Shown here: one piece after another, positions 26,761 to 37,900 of the stretch
How positions within the stretch are numbered: the stretch's first letter is position 1
How the letters are laid out: every line of letters starts with the position of its first letter
Assembly (NCBI GenBank): GCA_964499235.1
Contig: CAZCKC010000005.1
Coordinates: forward strand, 8,065-72,064
Source of the DNA: JAFGRR01 sp964499235
GTDB taxonomy: Bacteria > Planctomycetota > Phycisphaerae > UBA1845 > Fen-1342
DNA length: 64,000 nucleotides
Direction: 5' to 3'
Program-made: the position numbers and the translations under genes
The notes under the pieces: model-generated
The model's database searches: none
The model's input: only the letters and a program-made list of their open reading frames with translations
What the model was told of the DNA's origin: nothing

Positions 26761-27105
26761 CGCGCCGGGCGTGCTTGGCCCGGTCCGGGCGGACGGGGCG
26801 TTTTCGGCTGGTTCGACCGGCCGCGGACATCACCGTCCCGCAGGTCGTGGACGCCATGGAACCCGTCCAGCGGATCAAGGCTTGCCCGCTCAAGATCAAG
26901 TCGCACCGGCAGCAGCTGTGTCACCGGCACCGCCAACTCGACGCGGCGACCGAGGAGATCGAGACGGCCTCCGGCCAGGCAACGAGCGACGAAATCACCG
27001 CAGCCCCGTCCTCGGCGCCGCTGGTGGGCGAGGGCTGATCGCCCGGGCGGGGCGTTGATGGGCTTGGGGGAGCGTCTCGTTTGACGGGGCGATCGCCGGG
27101 CAGTC

Positions 27106-27134
27106 TTGGCGGCAAGGCCGTTAGCGTCGATAAT
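27106..27134 (+). promoter_or_regulatory. Promoter of the VWA-domain gene
   Basis: TTGGCG and GATAAT (27129-27134) are separated by 17 bp. Transcription would begin at about 27141, only a few bases before ATG 27143, which also lacks a Shine-Dalgarno. The gene may therefore be translated from a leaderless mRNA. Confidence 0.45.
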
Positions 27135-27142
27135 ATGCTTTG

Positions 27143-30100
27143 ATGCCGCTCGACCAATCCCCCTATGCCTTGGAGTTGCAGCACCCCGTTTACCTGGCGG
27201 CGCTAGCGCTGCTGCCGCTGGTGGTGCTGATCAGCTACCGAACGCTGGCCGGGCTGGGCCCGGGACGCGGGATGGTGGCGCGGGGGGTGCGGTGCGTGGT
27301 GGTTGCGGTGCTGGCGCTCGCGCTGGCCGGTCCGCAGTGGGTTCGCACGACCGATGACCAGACGGTCGTGTTCGCGCTTGATCAGTCGGACAGCATTCCG
27401 GCGCCGCAGCGGCAGTTGGCGCAGCGGTTCGNNNNNNNNNNNNNNNNNNNNNNNNNNNNNNNNNNNNNNNNNNNNNNNNNNNNNNNNNNNNNNNNNNNNN
27501 NNNNNNNNNNNNNNNNNNNNNNNNNNNNNNNCTTGATCAGTCGGACAGCATTCCGGCGCCGCAGCGGCAGTTGGCGCAGCGGTTCGTCGCCGAAGCGGCG
27601 GCGTCGCTCCGGCCGGGGCAGGACCGCGTCGCGAGCCTGCGGTTCGCCCGGGCGGCCGTAGTCGATCAGCTGCCGCGCGAGCGGCTGGTGGTGCGGCCGG
27701 AAGCGGGTGTCGACCAGGGCCACCAGACCGATCTCGCGGCGGCGCTGCGGCTCGGGCTGGCACTGATGCCGGCGGACACGGCCAAGCGGCTGGTGTTGCT
27801 GTCCGACGGCCATGCCACGCGCGGCCTGGCGGCTGAAGAGGCGGCGCAGTATGCGGCGCTGGGCATTCCGATTGACGTCGTGCCGCTTCGGTACACGCAC
27901 GAAGCCGAGGTGTTCGTCGACCAGGTGGTTGCGCCGGCGACCGCGCAGCGGGACCAGATGATCCGCCTGCAGGTGGTGATCCAGTCAACGCGGGCGACGG
28001 CGGCCCGGCTGCAACTGGAGCGGAACGGGCAGCGTGTCGCGCTTGATTCACTGAGCCAGGACGGGGCGCGGCGGATTGCGTTGCAGCCGGGCCCCAACCG
28101 CGTGGCGATTCCGATTGGGCTGTCCGCCACGGGGGTGCACCGGTTTCGCGTGACCGTTGCGACGGATGACCCGGAAGCCGATTCGCAGGCCGCCAACAAC
28201 ACCGGCCGGGCGGTGACGGTCGTGGGTGCGCCGACGCGGGTGCTGGTCGCGAGCGATTCGGGTAGTCCTGATCCGGCGACCGATCGGCAGGCGGCGGCGA
28301 TCCTGGTCGAAGCGCTGCGGTCCGAGGGCATCGACTGTGAGCTGGTCACGGTGGATCAGCTCCCGGACAGCGCGTTGGCGTTGAACGACACGGCCGCGGT
28401 GGTGCTTTCGAACGTCTCGGCCGTTGCGCTCGGATCCGCGCGGCAGGCGCTGCTGGCGCGATATGTGCGCGACCAGGGCGGGGGGCTGGTGGTACTGGGC
28501 GGTGACCAGTCCTTCAGTGTCGGGGGCTATGCGAACACGGAATTGGAGGCGGTGTTGCCGGTTGAGACGGAGCGCGACAAGCTCAACCTGCCCAGCCTCG
28601 GCATGGTGATCGTCATCGACCGGTCCGGCTCGATGGCAGGCGAGAAGCTGCAGCTAGCGCGGCGGGCGGCGGTCGAGGCCGTTCAGATGCTGAGCCGGCG
28701 CGATCGGGTGGGGGTTGTCGCGTTTGACGGGTCGCCGAGCTGGCTCGTGCGGCTGCAAGTGGTGGAGAAACGGGCCGCGATCGCACGGCAGCTGGCGCGG
28801 CTCGAGAGCGGCGGAGGCACCAACCTGTTCCCGGCGATGGAGCAGGCGCTGGCGGCGCTCGCGGCGGCCGACACGAATCTCAAGCACATGATCGTGCTCA
28901 CGGACGGGCGATCGACGCCGGGCCACTTTGGCCTGCTGGCCGACCAGTGTCGACAACGGCGCATCAGCGTCTCGACGATCGCCGTCGGTCCTGACGCGGA
29001 CCAGGCGCTGCTCGCCGAGATTGCGCAGCGCAGCGGCGGGCGGATGTACGTGGCCGACCGGGCGCAGCGGCTGCCACAGATCTTCGCCCGCGAGACGATC
29101 CTGGCGAGCCGCTCCGGACTCTTCGAGCAAGCGTTCCGGCCGCTGCGTCAGCCGACGATGAACGAGCAGATCGTGCAGGGCCTCGATCCGGAGGCGATCC
29201 CACCGCTGGACGGACACGTGCTGGCGTTGTCGAAGGAGCTGGCGCAGACGCCGCTCGTCCGGCAGGGCGAGACTGAGAATTACCCGATCCTGGCGTACTG
29301 GCAGGTCGGCCTCGGGCGAACAGTGGCGTTTACGAGCGGGCTGTGGCCCAAGTGGGGGCGCGAATGGGTGGCGTGGCCGGGCTTTGCGAAGCTCTGGACG
29401 CAGGCGCTGCGATACGCGGCACGGGCGGGCAACCCGGCGGCCCTGGAAGTCGCGACACGGATCAGCGCGGGCACGGGTGAGGTGACCGTGTCAGCACGGC
29501 ACCTGCCGCCGGTGGCGCAGCGGTCGCTGACCTTAGCGGGGTCGGTGGTCGGGCCGGACGGCGAGGCGACGCCGCTGACGCTGCGGCCGACGGACGCGGG
29601 GCGGTATGCAGCGACGTTTCCCGCGGAAGACCCCGGCGCGTACCTGGTGCACCTGCCCTACCAGTACCGGCTGGATGGCCGGTCGGAGGCGGGTGCCGTG
29701 AGCACGGGCGTGGTGCAGAGTTACTCGCCTGAGTACCGGCACTTGGAACATCACGAGGGGAAGTTGGCGGAGATTGCGCGGCAGACGGGCGGCCGCGTGC
29801 TGAATGCGGATTATCCCGCGGCGGTATTTGAGCCGTGGAGCATTCGGCCGACCGAGGTGCGGCGGCCGATCTGGGATGTCCTCGTGCGGGTGGCATTGTT
29901 GTTGTTCATCCTGGACGTGGCGGTGCGGCGGATCGCGCTGACGCCGGGCGAGGCCGCGCGCAACACGCGGGAGTACATCCGGGGCCTGGCGGGCGCACGC
30001 CCGAGCGGGGAGCAGGCGGCGACGCTGGGGGCGTTGCGCGACGCGAAAGGGCGCGCTCGAGCGGGTGTCGAAGCACCGGAGCCGGCCAACGCCCCACCGC

Positions 30101-30303
30101 CGAGCCCCGTGCCGAAGCGTGGGCCCTCGGCTGCCAGCCAACACGCGGCCGGCGCTGACTTGGAGCACGCCGACGCGCAGCCGGCGGACGCGCGCCCCGC
30201 TGACGCGTCGACAGAAACGGACGCAGCAAGCAGTGCCCTGGCACGGCTGCGGCAAGCGAAGCAGCGCGCGCGGGAAAAGGGCTCTCAGAGCCCTGATTCC
30301 TGA
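27143..30303 (+). CDS. Membrane protein with two von Willebrand factor A domains (interrupted by an artefactual N gap)
   Basis: Joining across the N run and deleting one 55-bp copy (155 bases in all) restores one frame of 1001 residues. Two N-terminal membrane helices (about 15-32 and 49-63) precede a VWA-like domain with MIDAS D-x-S-x-S at Asp80 (LDQSDS) and LLSDGHATRG. After an Ig-like linker and a glutamine-amidotransferase-like segment (GGGLVVLGGDQSFSVGGY) comes a second VWA with a full MIDAS: IDRSGSM (Asp441), GGGTNLFP and LTDGRST. One more helix lies near residue 870 (LVRVALLLFILDVAV), then an Ala/Pro-rich cytoplasmic tail. Similar proteins occur near BatA/MoxR systems, but no MoxR ATPase is encoded here. 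Role unknown. Confidence 0.8.
27432..27531. other. Assembly gap (100 N) flanked by identical 55-bp ends
   Basis: The 55 bases at 27377-27431 are repeated exactly at 27532-27586. The reading frame of the VWA gene is restored if the N run and one copy are removed. The gap is therefore an unmerged contig overlap, not missing sequence or a biological repeat. Confidence 0.9.
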
Positions 30304-30781
30304 CGGGCGTGGGGGCGCGGGGATGGCGACCGCTGAGCAAACCAAGCCGCGGAGCCCGCGGCCCGGTTCAGAGGCCGGCCCGCGGCCAGGATCGCAAATC
30401 TGCGCCGCTGATCATGGCGTGACGGTCACCGCGGCCGCGAGGTGGTGGGTCTGTCGACCCCGGGGACGCACCGGCCTCGTCATGCCGCGTTTTGCCCGGT
30501 CACTTATCACCCTCGTCGGGATCGAGGGCATTGGCCACCCGTTGCGCGGCCGACGTTCGGGCAGCGAGAGCGCCGTGATCCTGAGGTTGCCGGTCTGACG
30601 TGCTGGCATTCATGCGATGCTGGCGATGGTTGATCCCGGCCGGCAGCCCACCGGCGCGCGCCGGTGGGAGCTGAACGTCGGGAATCCGGGCGCGGCAACA
30701 CCCAGCGCCGCCCCACCCGCTCGCACCATTCTGTCTCGCGGCGCCCGGCCGTGCCCAAGACACCTCAAAAGCGGCGGCGCC
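30304..30781. other. Intergenic region between VWA gene and LamG/phosphoesterase fusion
   Basis: Two genes converge here. No gene is seen. A perfect stem-loop, CCCACCGGC and GCCGGTGGG around GCGC (30647-30668), may end the minus-strand transcript, although no T-run follows. Confidence 0.35.
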
Positions 30782-33700
30782 TCAATCGCGCAGCGGCGGG
30801 TTGAGCGGCAATTCGAACGCGTGCTGCGGATCGTCCAGGTAACGCTCCAGGTACGGCGAGTAGCTCGTGGCGGTCAGCCTGCGGCCGTCCTGGGAGAAGG
30901 TGTAGATGCGGAGATAGCCCTCGCCACCTTCGCGCCGCATCTGGTAATTGGTCAGGACCTGGTGCACCGTGTTGCCGAAGTCGTTGGTGCTGCTGAGCCG
31001 GCCGGCGCCGTCGTTGAGGACGTGGCCGTTGCAGACCAGCACCACGTTCGGGTGGCGTCGCACGAGCTTCTGCCAGAGTTCCTCGCCGTCGTTGACGCCG
31101 CCGGGCAGGTTAGCAGTGCCGTAGCTGTGCGGGTTCCAGCGCTGGTCCGGCCGGGTGACGTGGTCGTACCGGGTCTCATCCGAATACATATAGGCGTGCG
31201 TGACGATAATGGTCCGGTGGTCGGGATACTGGCTGAGCACCGAGTTGGCCCAGTCGACAACCTGGTCGCGCGGCCCCCACTCCAACGCCAGCACCAGCCA
31301 ATCCTCGCCCGCGGCCCGGAAGAAATGGTAGCTGCTGTCGAGCTTGTCCGGCTCGAACGTGCCGCCGAACCAGGGCTCGCCGGCGTAGTCCGAGCGCGGG
31401 AAGAAGTCGTTGAAGAACGTCGTGCGGTCGGCCGCGTTCCCGCCGGGCCCGTAATCGTGGTTGCCGGGCGCCATCGCGTAGGGCACGACGCCGTCGAGGT
31501 TTCGCATGGCGGCCTTGGCGTGCTCCCACTGCGGCTCGTTATTCCAGTTGGTCATGTCACCCTCGTGAATGACGAACTTGATGTTGAGCGCGTCGATGTT
31601 CGCGGCGATCCATTGGGTCTGCGCGGCGAAGATGTGCGGGTAGCTCTGCGAATATACCTGCGTGTCCGGCAGCACGACGATCGAGAACTCCTCCGGCGCG
31701 AGCAGCGCTGTGACGAACGGGTCAATATCGAAGAACGTGACCGCGCCGTCGGCGTTGAGGTCGCCGTTGACCCGCTCACACCGCGGGTACTTTTCCCCGT
31801 AAGACGCCGGGCTCAGCAGCGCCGTGATGAAGCCATCGATGTCGGCGAAGTCCACCACGCCGTCGCAGTTCAGATCACCCGGCCGGCGGGATTCGCTCAC
31901 CGTGATCGACTCGAGTACGGCCCCTTCATCAAAGTGCGCCGTCCAGTCGAGCCCGCCAGCGCCGAGGCCATTTTCGGCCGGAACCGCCGCCTCCATGCCC
32001 CAGGTCGTGAAACCGACCGCGCCGGTCAGCAGCGGGGCCGGGTCATCAAGCGTGAACTGGTAGACCGACGCCCCGTCGCGGTCGAGATCACCGTCGAGCT
32101 GCCGCACGTTGATCGTGAACGCACCGCCCCGGGCGATCAGCTCGACCCGCCAGCGCTCGCCCGGCCGATACACGAACGCGTCGCTGTGCAACCGCTCCTC
32201 GAACACCCCGTCGACGCACTTCTGCACCGAGACGCCGCGCGGCGGTGCGCCCGCGCCGTTGCCTGCCTGGCTCATGAACATCAGCCGGTAGAAGTTCTGC
32301 GCGTCCTGGTGGCGAAACACCAGCCCGACGCCGTCGTCGTCGATCGCCTTCAAAATCGCCTCGACGCGGTAGTTCGACCACGCCGGGTCGCCGGCGACCG
32401 CCTGCGGCCCCGCGAAGTCCACCGTCCCCCGCGTGAAATCGGGGTCAACCTCCGGCGTCGCGGGATCATCGGGTACGACGAAGCGCGTCCCGCTCACCCA
32501 GCGGTTGTCCCGCACGCCCAGGCCGGCGATGTCCGGCCGCAGGCCGATCCCCGACGTTGGCCCCCCCGCGACGCACGCCACGCTTCCGCACCCGACGCCT
32601 TCAAAATCCAGCGGCGGGCTCAGCAGGGTCGCATCCCGCCATGCCGGCCGGGTCGAGTCGGGCGCGAGCGGCATGACCACGTGGTCATCAAACGCAATCT
32701 CGAGAGCGTCGAACTCGTTGGCCGCGTGCCGGTACGTGTGCAGCCCGATCGCACCGCTGAGCAGCGGCGCGTCCGGGTCATCCCACGAGCGGGTATAAAA
32801 CGGCGTCGCCGGCGCCGTATCCGGCTCGAAGATCTCCAGTGTGAACGCATCACCCGCGCACGCCAGCCGCACCCGAAACGCGCTCCGCCCCGCCGCCCCG
32901 GTCGGGTCATACACGAAGCCCCCGGCCGATGTCGGCCGCTCGTCACGCCACAGTTCCTCCCACGCCCCGTCGCGGACCTTCTGCACGCTCACGCCGACCG
33001 GTGGATCACCCACCTCCCGCGGCTGCGCACTGTTAAATGTGAGCCGGTAGAAGTTCTCCTCGTCCTGGAAACGGAAGAGCAGCCCCAGGGCGCCATGGTC
33101 GGCTGTCCGCAGCGTCGCCTCGAACGTGTAATCCGCCCACGCCGCCGCGCCAGAGACGATCCGCGGCCCCTGGAATTCGACCCCGTCGCGACCCGACCCG
33201 TCCGGCAGCCCTTCCGGCCCGACGTTCTCGAGCGCCCCGTTGGTCAGCTTCTGCAGCCACACGCCGGCCAGCGGCGGCACCTCCGGCCGACTGACCGGAT
33301 CCAGACACGTCGCGACCCCGTCGACCACCTGCCGCACCGTGACGCCGGCCGGAAAGCCAAGATTCGCGGCCTGTGCCCGCAGGTTGACGCTGAGGTAGTT
33401 GTCGTTGTCCGCGTAACCGAAAACGAGTCCGAAACCGTCGTCGTCGCTGGCGCCAACCTCGGCCAGCACCCCCGCGGTGCCGCTGGCGAGCGGCGTGGTG
33501 CTGACGAGCGCATACGGGGTGAAGACGCAGTTCGCGCCATCGCCGTCCGCCACCCGCCCGTCGGAGGTCTCAACCAGCTGCGGCGCGGGCAGCAGCCGAA
33601 CCTGCCAGTTGGCCGGATCACCCACGCGGCTCGTCCCGCGGTCGTTCCGCTCCCAGCCGGCCATTCCCGCGACGAAGGGCGACTCAACGAGCGACGTCTC

Positions 33701-34829
33701 GTCGTGGGCAACCACGAACGGCTCGCCGCCCCCGAAGCTCAGCCAGCTCGCATCGCTCGAGCCCCACTGGAAAATGCCGGGCGCGCCGCCCGCCAGCGGC
33801 TGGCTGCGGTCGATGATCTCGGGCAACGTGATCACCTCGGCCGTCCCGCCCGGGTCGTTGATGACCGTGATCGTGATGCGGTTGCCAAAGAAGAGCGTGT
33901 CAACGCGCACCCGCGCGTCGAACGGCGTGCCCGGGGTGAAGATGAAGTCCGGGTTGTTCGGAGCGGTCCGGTAAAGCTCGATCCACTCCCCGTCGCGGAC
34001 CTTCTGCACCGACACGCCCTGCGGGGCGCGCTCGTGGGCTTGCCAGTTGCCCGACTGCGTCAGCTCGTTGCAGAAGACCACGCGATAGAAGTTCTCCGCG
34101 TCGCGCGCGTACGTGATCAGACCGATGCCGTCGTTGTCGCGGTTCAGCAGCCGAGCCTGAACCGTGTAGTCGATCCAGTCCGCGGCCGCCGGGTCCGCCA
34201 GCACCAGGCTGGTCCCCATGAAGTCGATGTTCGGGTGCGAGGCGCTCGCGCGGGTGAAGTAGTTGCTCGTCTCCTGATAACGCCCGTCGCCAGCGAAATG
34301 CCAGCTCAGGTTCTCGTTCGTGCTGACCGGCACCTGGCTGCCGGCCGCGTTCGTCGTCCGCAGCCGCTGCCACGCCGTCGGCGGCGTCCAGTCCGCTGCG
34401 ACCAGCGTCTCACCGCCGCGGGTCGCGGTGAACCGCCCCGCCCGCATCCCCGAGTTCGCCCACGAGAACACCCCCGCCCGGCCGCTGATCGGCCCGGCCG
34501 CGTGGAAGGTCCCCACCCGCCGGCCGGCGACGGCCACGGTGAAGAGGTCGCCATCGATCTCGACGCTCACGGGCACCAGCGTGCCGTCGGTAGGCGNNNN
34601 NNNNNNNNNNNNNNNNNNNNNNNNNNNNNNNNNNNNNNNNNNNNNNNNNNNNNNNNNNNNNNNNNNNNNNNNNNNNNNNNNNNNNNNNNNNNNNNNGGTA
34701 GGCGTGCGTCATCGCGTTCCGCCAACCGCGCTCGAAATCGTCCTCCAGCAGGACGGACTGGGCACGCGTGCAGACCACCGCGGCGGCGGCGAGGATCAAC
34801 GGACAGGCAAAGCGAACGGCGTTGGACAC
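30782..34829 (-). CDS. Giant secreted fusion: four concanavalin-like modules, internal dockerin-like pair, C-terminal metallophosphoesterase
   Basis: About 1350 residues. GTG start at 34829 with AAAGG upstream; signal peptide FACPLILAAAAVVCTRAQS. An N gap (34597-34696) lies near residue 45. Four modules repeat the pattern DYT.QARL...DDDGIGL.F...[ED]NFYR followed by P.GVSVQKV.DG, a LamG/DUF1080-like beta-sandwich. Then come two dockerin-like repeats (LNCDGVVDFADIDGFITALL, LNADGAVTFFDIDPFVTALL). Unusually, they are internal. The last 330 residues are a calcineurin-like phosphoesterase: PDTQVYSQSYP, HEGDMTNWN, PGNHDYG, THAYMYSD, NGHV. It is a paralogue of the next gene, which lacks the enzyme. 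Likely surface phosphoesterase; substrate unknown. Confidence 0.82.
34597..34696. other. Assembly gap (100 N)
   Basis: Only eight bases (GGTAGGCG) are shared by the two edges. Collapsing them would leave the host gene out of frame, and the paralogue at 34958 has about a dozen residues more at this point. A short true gap of unknown length is therefore likely. Confidence 0.6.
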
Positions 34830-34890
34830 GGGGACAACCTTTCTGTAGATGATCGGGACGAGTTGAGCGCGCTCCGCGCTGATTAAGGGA

Positions 34891-34925
34891 CCGCCGGCGG
34901 CCGGGCAATCCCGGTCCGCCGGCGG
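34891..34925 (-). terminator. Strong stem-loop after the 34958-38131 gene
   Basis: Outer arms CCGCCGGCGG (34891-34900 and 34916-34925) and inner arms CCGGG (34901-34905) / CCCGG (34910-34914) pair around CAAT, with one unpaired T. It lies 33 bases beyond the stop of the leftward gene. On that strand it is followed by TCCCTTAATC, a weak T-run. Confidence 0.6.
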
Positions 34926-34957
34926 CTGTGTGCTCAAAAGCTACGCGACTATTGCGC

Positions 34958-37900
34958 CTACTCCACGAGCAGCCCGACGAACGGGTCGATGTCGAAGAAG
35001 TCGACGTTCCCGTCACCGTTGATGTCGTTGACCGTCACGAAGTCGCAGTCGAACTCCGCTTCCCAGGTGCCCTGGCCGCTGACCAGCGCCGTCACGAACG
35101 GGTCGATGTCAAAGAAGTCCACCGCGCCGTCACAGTTCGTGTCACCGACGAGGTCGTCCGAGCCCGGCTCGGTCACAAGCACGTCGAAGAACTGCGCGCC
35201 ACCGTCCCAGATCTCCGTCCAGCCGAGGCCGGTGCCGAGGACATTGTCGTCAGCTTCACCGATGCCGGCATTGCTGCCCCAGCAGGTCAGGCCGATTTGG
35301 CCAGTGGTAATCGGCTCGGAATCGCTGAAGTTCCAGGTGTACGTCGTCTGGCCGTCGCCGTCGACGTCCCCGTAGAGCTGCGTCACGGTGAGCTCGAAGT
35401 CGCCGCCGATCGCGGTGATCGCCACGTTCCAGCGCTCCCGCGGCGTGTAGACGAAGTCATCGCTGAAGAAGACCTCGCTCCACGTGCCGCCCATTTTCTT
35501 CTGCACGGCGACGCCGCGCGGCGCCGCACCAAAGGTGTTGCCGGCCTGGTGCTGGAAGGAGACGCGATAGAAGTTGTCCTCGTCCTGGTAGCGGAAGAGG
35601 ATCCCGATCCCGTCGTCGTCGAGGTTCTGGAGGTCGACGCTGTAGGTGTAGTCGGTCCAGGTGTCGGCGCCGGCCACGATCCGCGGACCTTCCCAGTCGA
35701 TCGTGCCCCGCGTCAGATCCGGGTCGTAGTCGGGAGTCTCCGGATTATCGGGAACCGCAAAGACGGTACCGGAGGCCCAGCGGTTGTCACGCACGACCGC
35801 ACCGTCGACACCCAGTCGCAGACCGAGGCCTGACCAGACCGTGTCACCGGCACCCATGAACGAACCGATGCCGAAGTCGGGGCTGAACGCAACCCCCGCC
35901 GCAGTCAGGTTCGGATCCGGGCTCTCCGAGTGCGTAATGCTTACGAAGTTCAGGGGATCACCTAGCGTTGGCGCGGTCACGTCTTCCCAGCCCTTCGGAT
36001 CCGGCTCGCCGAAGCCCCACTCCCAGGCCGGGCCGCTGTCGCCGGCCGGCGTGACGCTCAGCGCGCTGAACTCGTTGTCGCTGTGGAACCAGGTGTGCAC
36101 GCCGATCTTGCCGTTGGCGATCGGGTCGCCGTCGCTGAACGAGGCCGTGTAGATGTTCTCGAACCACTGCTGGCTGACTTCCTCGTAGCCGTCGACCTCG
36201 ACGGTGAAGTCGCCGCCGCTCGTGATCACGCGGACGCGGAAGATCGCGAAGCCGATCGACTCACCCGCCTGCGTGCCCAGCGGGTCATAGGTAAACCCGC
36301 CGTCGACCGTCTGCGTCGTGTCGCGGAACAGCTCGCTATACGTGCCGTTCTTGACCTTCTGCACGGTCACGCCCTGCGCCGGGCCGGCCGGGTTCAGGTC
36401 CTCCTCGGACGCGAACGTCAGCCGGTAGTGGTTGAGCTCGTCCTGGTAGCGGAAGAGCAGGCCGAGGCCGTCGTTGTCGCGGGCCTTGATCGTCGCCTCG
36501 TAGGTGTAGTCGGTCCAGTTGACGTCGCCGGCCGCGATCCGCGGGCCCTGGAACTCGACGCCGTCCTTGCCGGAGCCGTCGCTCAGCCCGCGGTTGAAGA
36601 CGTTCTCGATCGCCCGGTTCGGCAGCTTCGTCAACCAGATGCCGTGGACATTGCCGCGCGGCGGCCGCACGGTGACGACCGGCGTGGTCACGCCATCGAC
36701 CGTCTTCCAGATGCCGGTGCCCTGCGGGAAGCCGAAGCCCGTGCCGCCCTGCGCCCGGAAGCCGACCCGCCAATAGTTGTTCAGGTCCTCGAAGCCGAAG
36801 ACCAGGCCGATGCCGTCGTTGTCGTCCGATGCCAGGTCGACGCTGTAGACGTAGCTCGACGCGGTCGTGTAGCTCTCGTCGACGATGACGAAGGGCTCGA
36901 AGATAGCACCCTGCGTGGGGATGGCGTTCGAGTTCTCGTAGGCCGCCGCGCCCGCCAGCGAGAGCTGCCACCGCGGCGTGGCCGAGCCGTTGTCATACTG
37001 CGTCCAGTCACCGAACGTCGTCGCGGAGAAGATGTCGTCGACCAGGACGCTGGTGTCGGCCGCGGTCGCGAAGGGCGTCGAGACGCCCCCGTAGCTCAGC
37101 CACTGGCAGCCGCTCGAGCCCCACTGCGCCAGGCCCGGCGCGCCGGCCGCGATCGGGTCGCTGCTGTCCGTAATCGTCGGATACGTGATCAGGTTGGCCG
37201 CCCCGTCGGGGTCGTCGATAACCTCGAGATCGATCGACACGTCGCCGGTCCCGTCGTCGGTGCTAATCGTCGCGGTCACGTCGAACGGCACGCCCGGCGT
37301 GTAGACGAACAGCGGCGTGCCGCCGCTCTCGGCATCCTCGCGGTAGAGCTGGGTCCACGCCCCGTCCTTGTACTTCTGCACCGAGAGGCCCTGGGGAGCG
37401 CGGTCGGTAGGCGCCCAGCTGCCGGAGACCGTCACCTCGGACGTGAACATCAACCGGTAAAAGTCGTCCGTCGGGGTCACGTACAGCAGCAGCCCGATGC
37501 CGTCGTCGTCCGTGTTCAAAATGCGGGTCTGGACGGTGTAGTCCGCCCAGCTTTCGGCACCGGGGACGGCGTAGACCACGCCCGGGCCGCGGAAGTCGGT
37601 GTTCGGCGCGGTGGTCGTCGCGACCGTGAAGAAGTTGGTGTCATCGACGATCCGCGGCTCGAAGAAGCGCTTGCCGATCGAGATGCCCAGGTCGCTCGTC
37701 GCGCCGTCGCTGTTGGAGATCGGCACCGAGCGCCAGTCGGTGAGCCAGTTCTCGGTGTAGGCCGTCGCCGCACCCTCGGTCACCGTGAGCGGGCCGAAGA
37801 TCGAGCCCAGCGGGCCGCGATTCGCCCACGAAAAGACGCCGACGTGCCCGGGCGTCAGGTCGGGGTCCGTCGCTGAGGCGATCACCGAGCCGTTGACCAC

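Noticed and set aside
26655..27038. 127-codon plus-strand frame before the VWA gene
   Set aside because: It is partly antisense to the AraC remnant and has no domain. The segment with Gln/His/Glu-rich helices could not be tied to a family.
27377..27586. Direct 55-bp repeats, considered as target-site or mobile-element duplications
   Set aside because: The same length of 55 occurs at three N gaps, always directly at the gap edges, and removing one copy restores the reading frame. They are assembly artefacts.
30617..34852. Plus-strand open frame of about 1400 codons opposite the dockerin-phosphoesterase fusion
   Set aside because: It is antisense to a gene with clear motifs and a signal peptide, has an Arg/Pro/Val-rich composition without domains, and runs through the N gap. 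It is a by-product of high GC at third codon positions.
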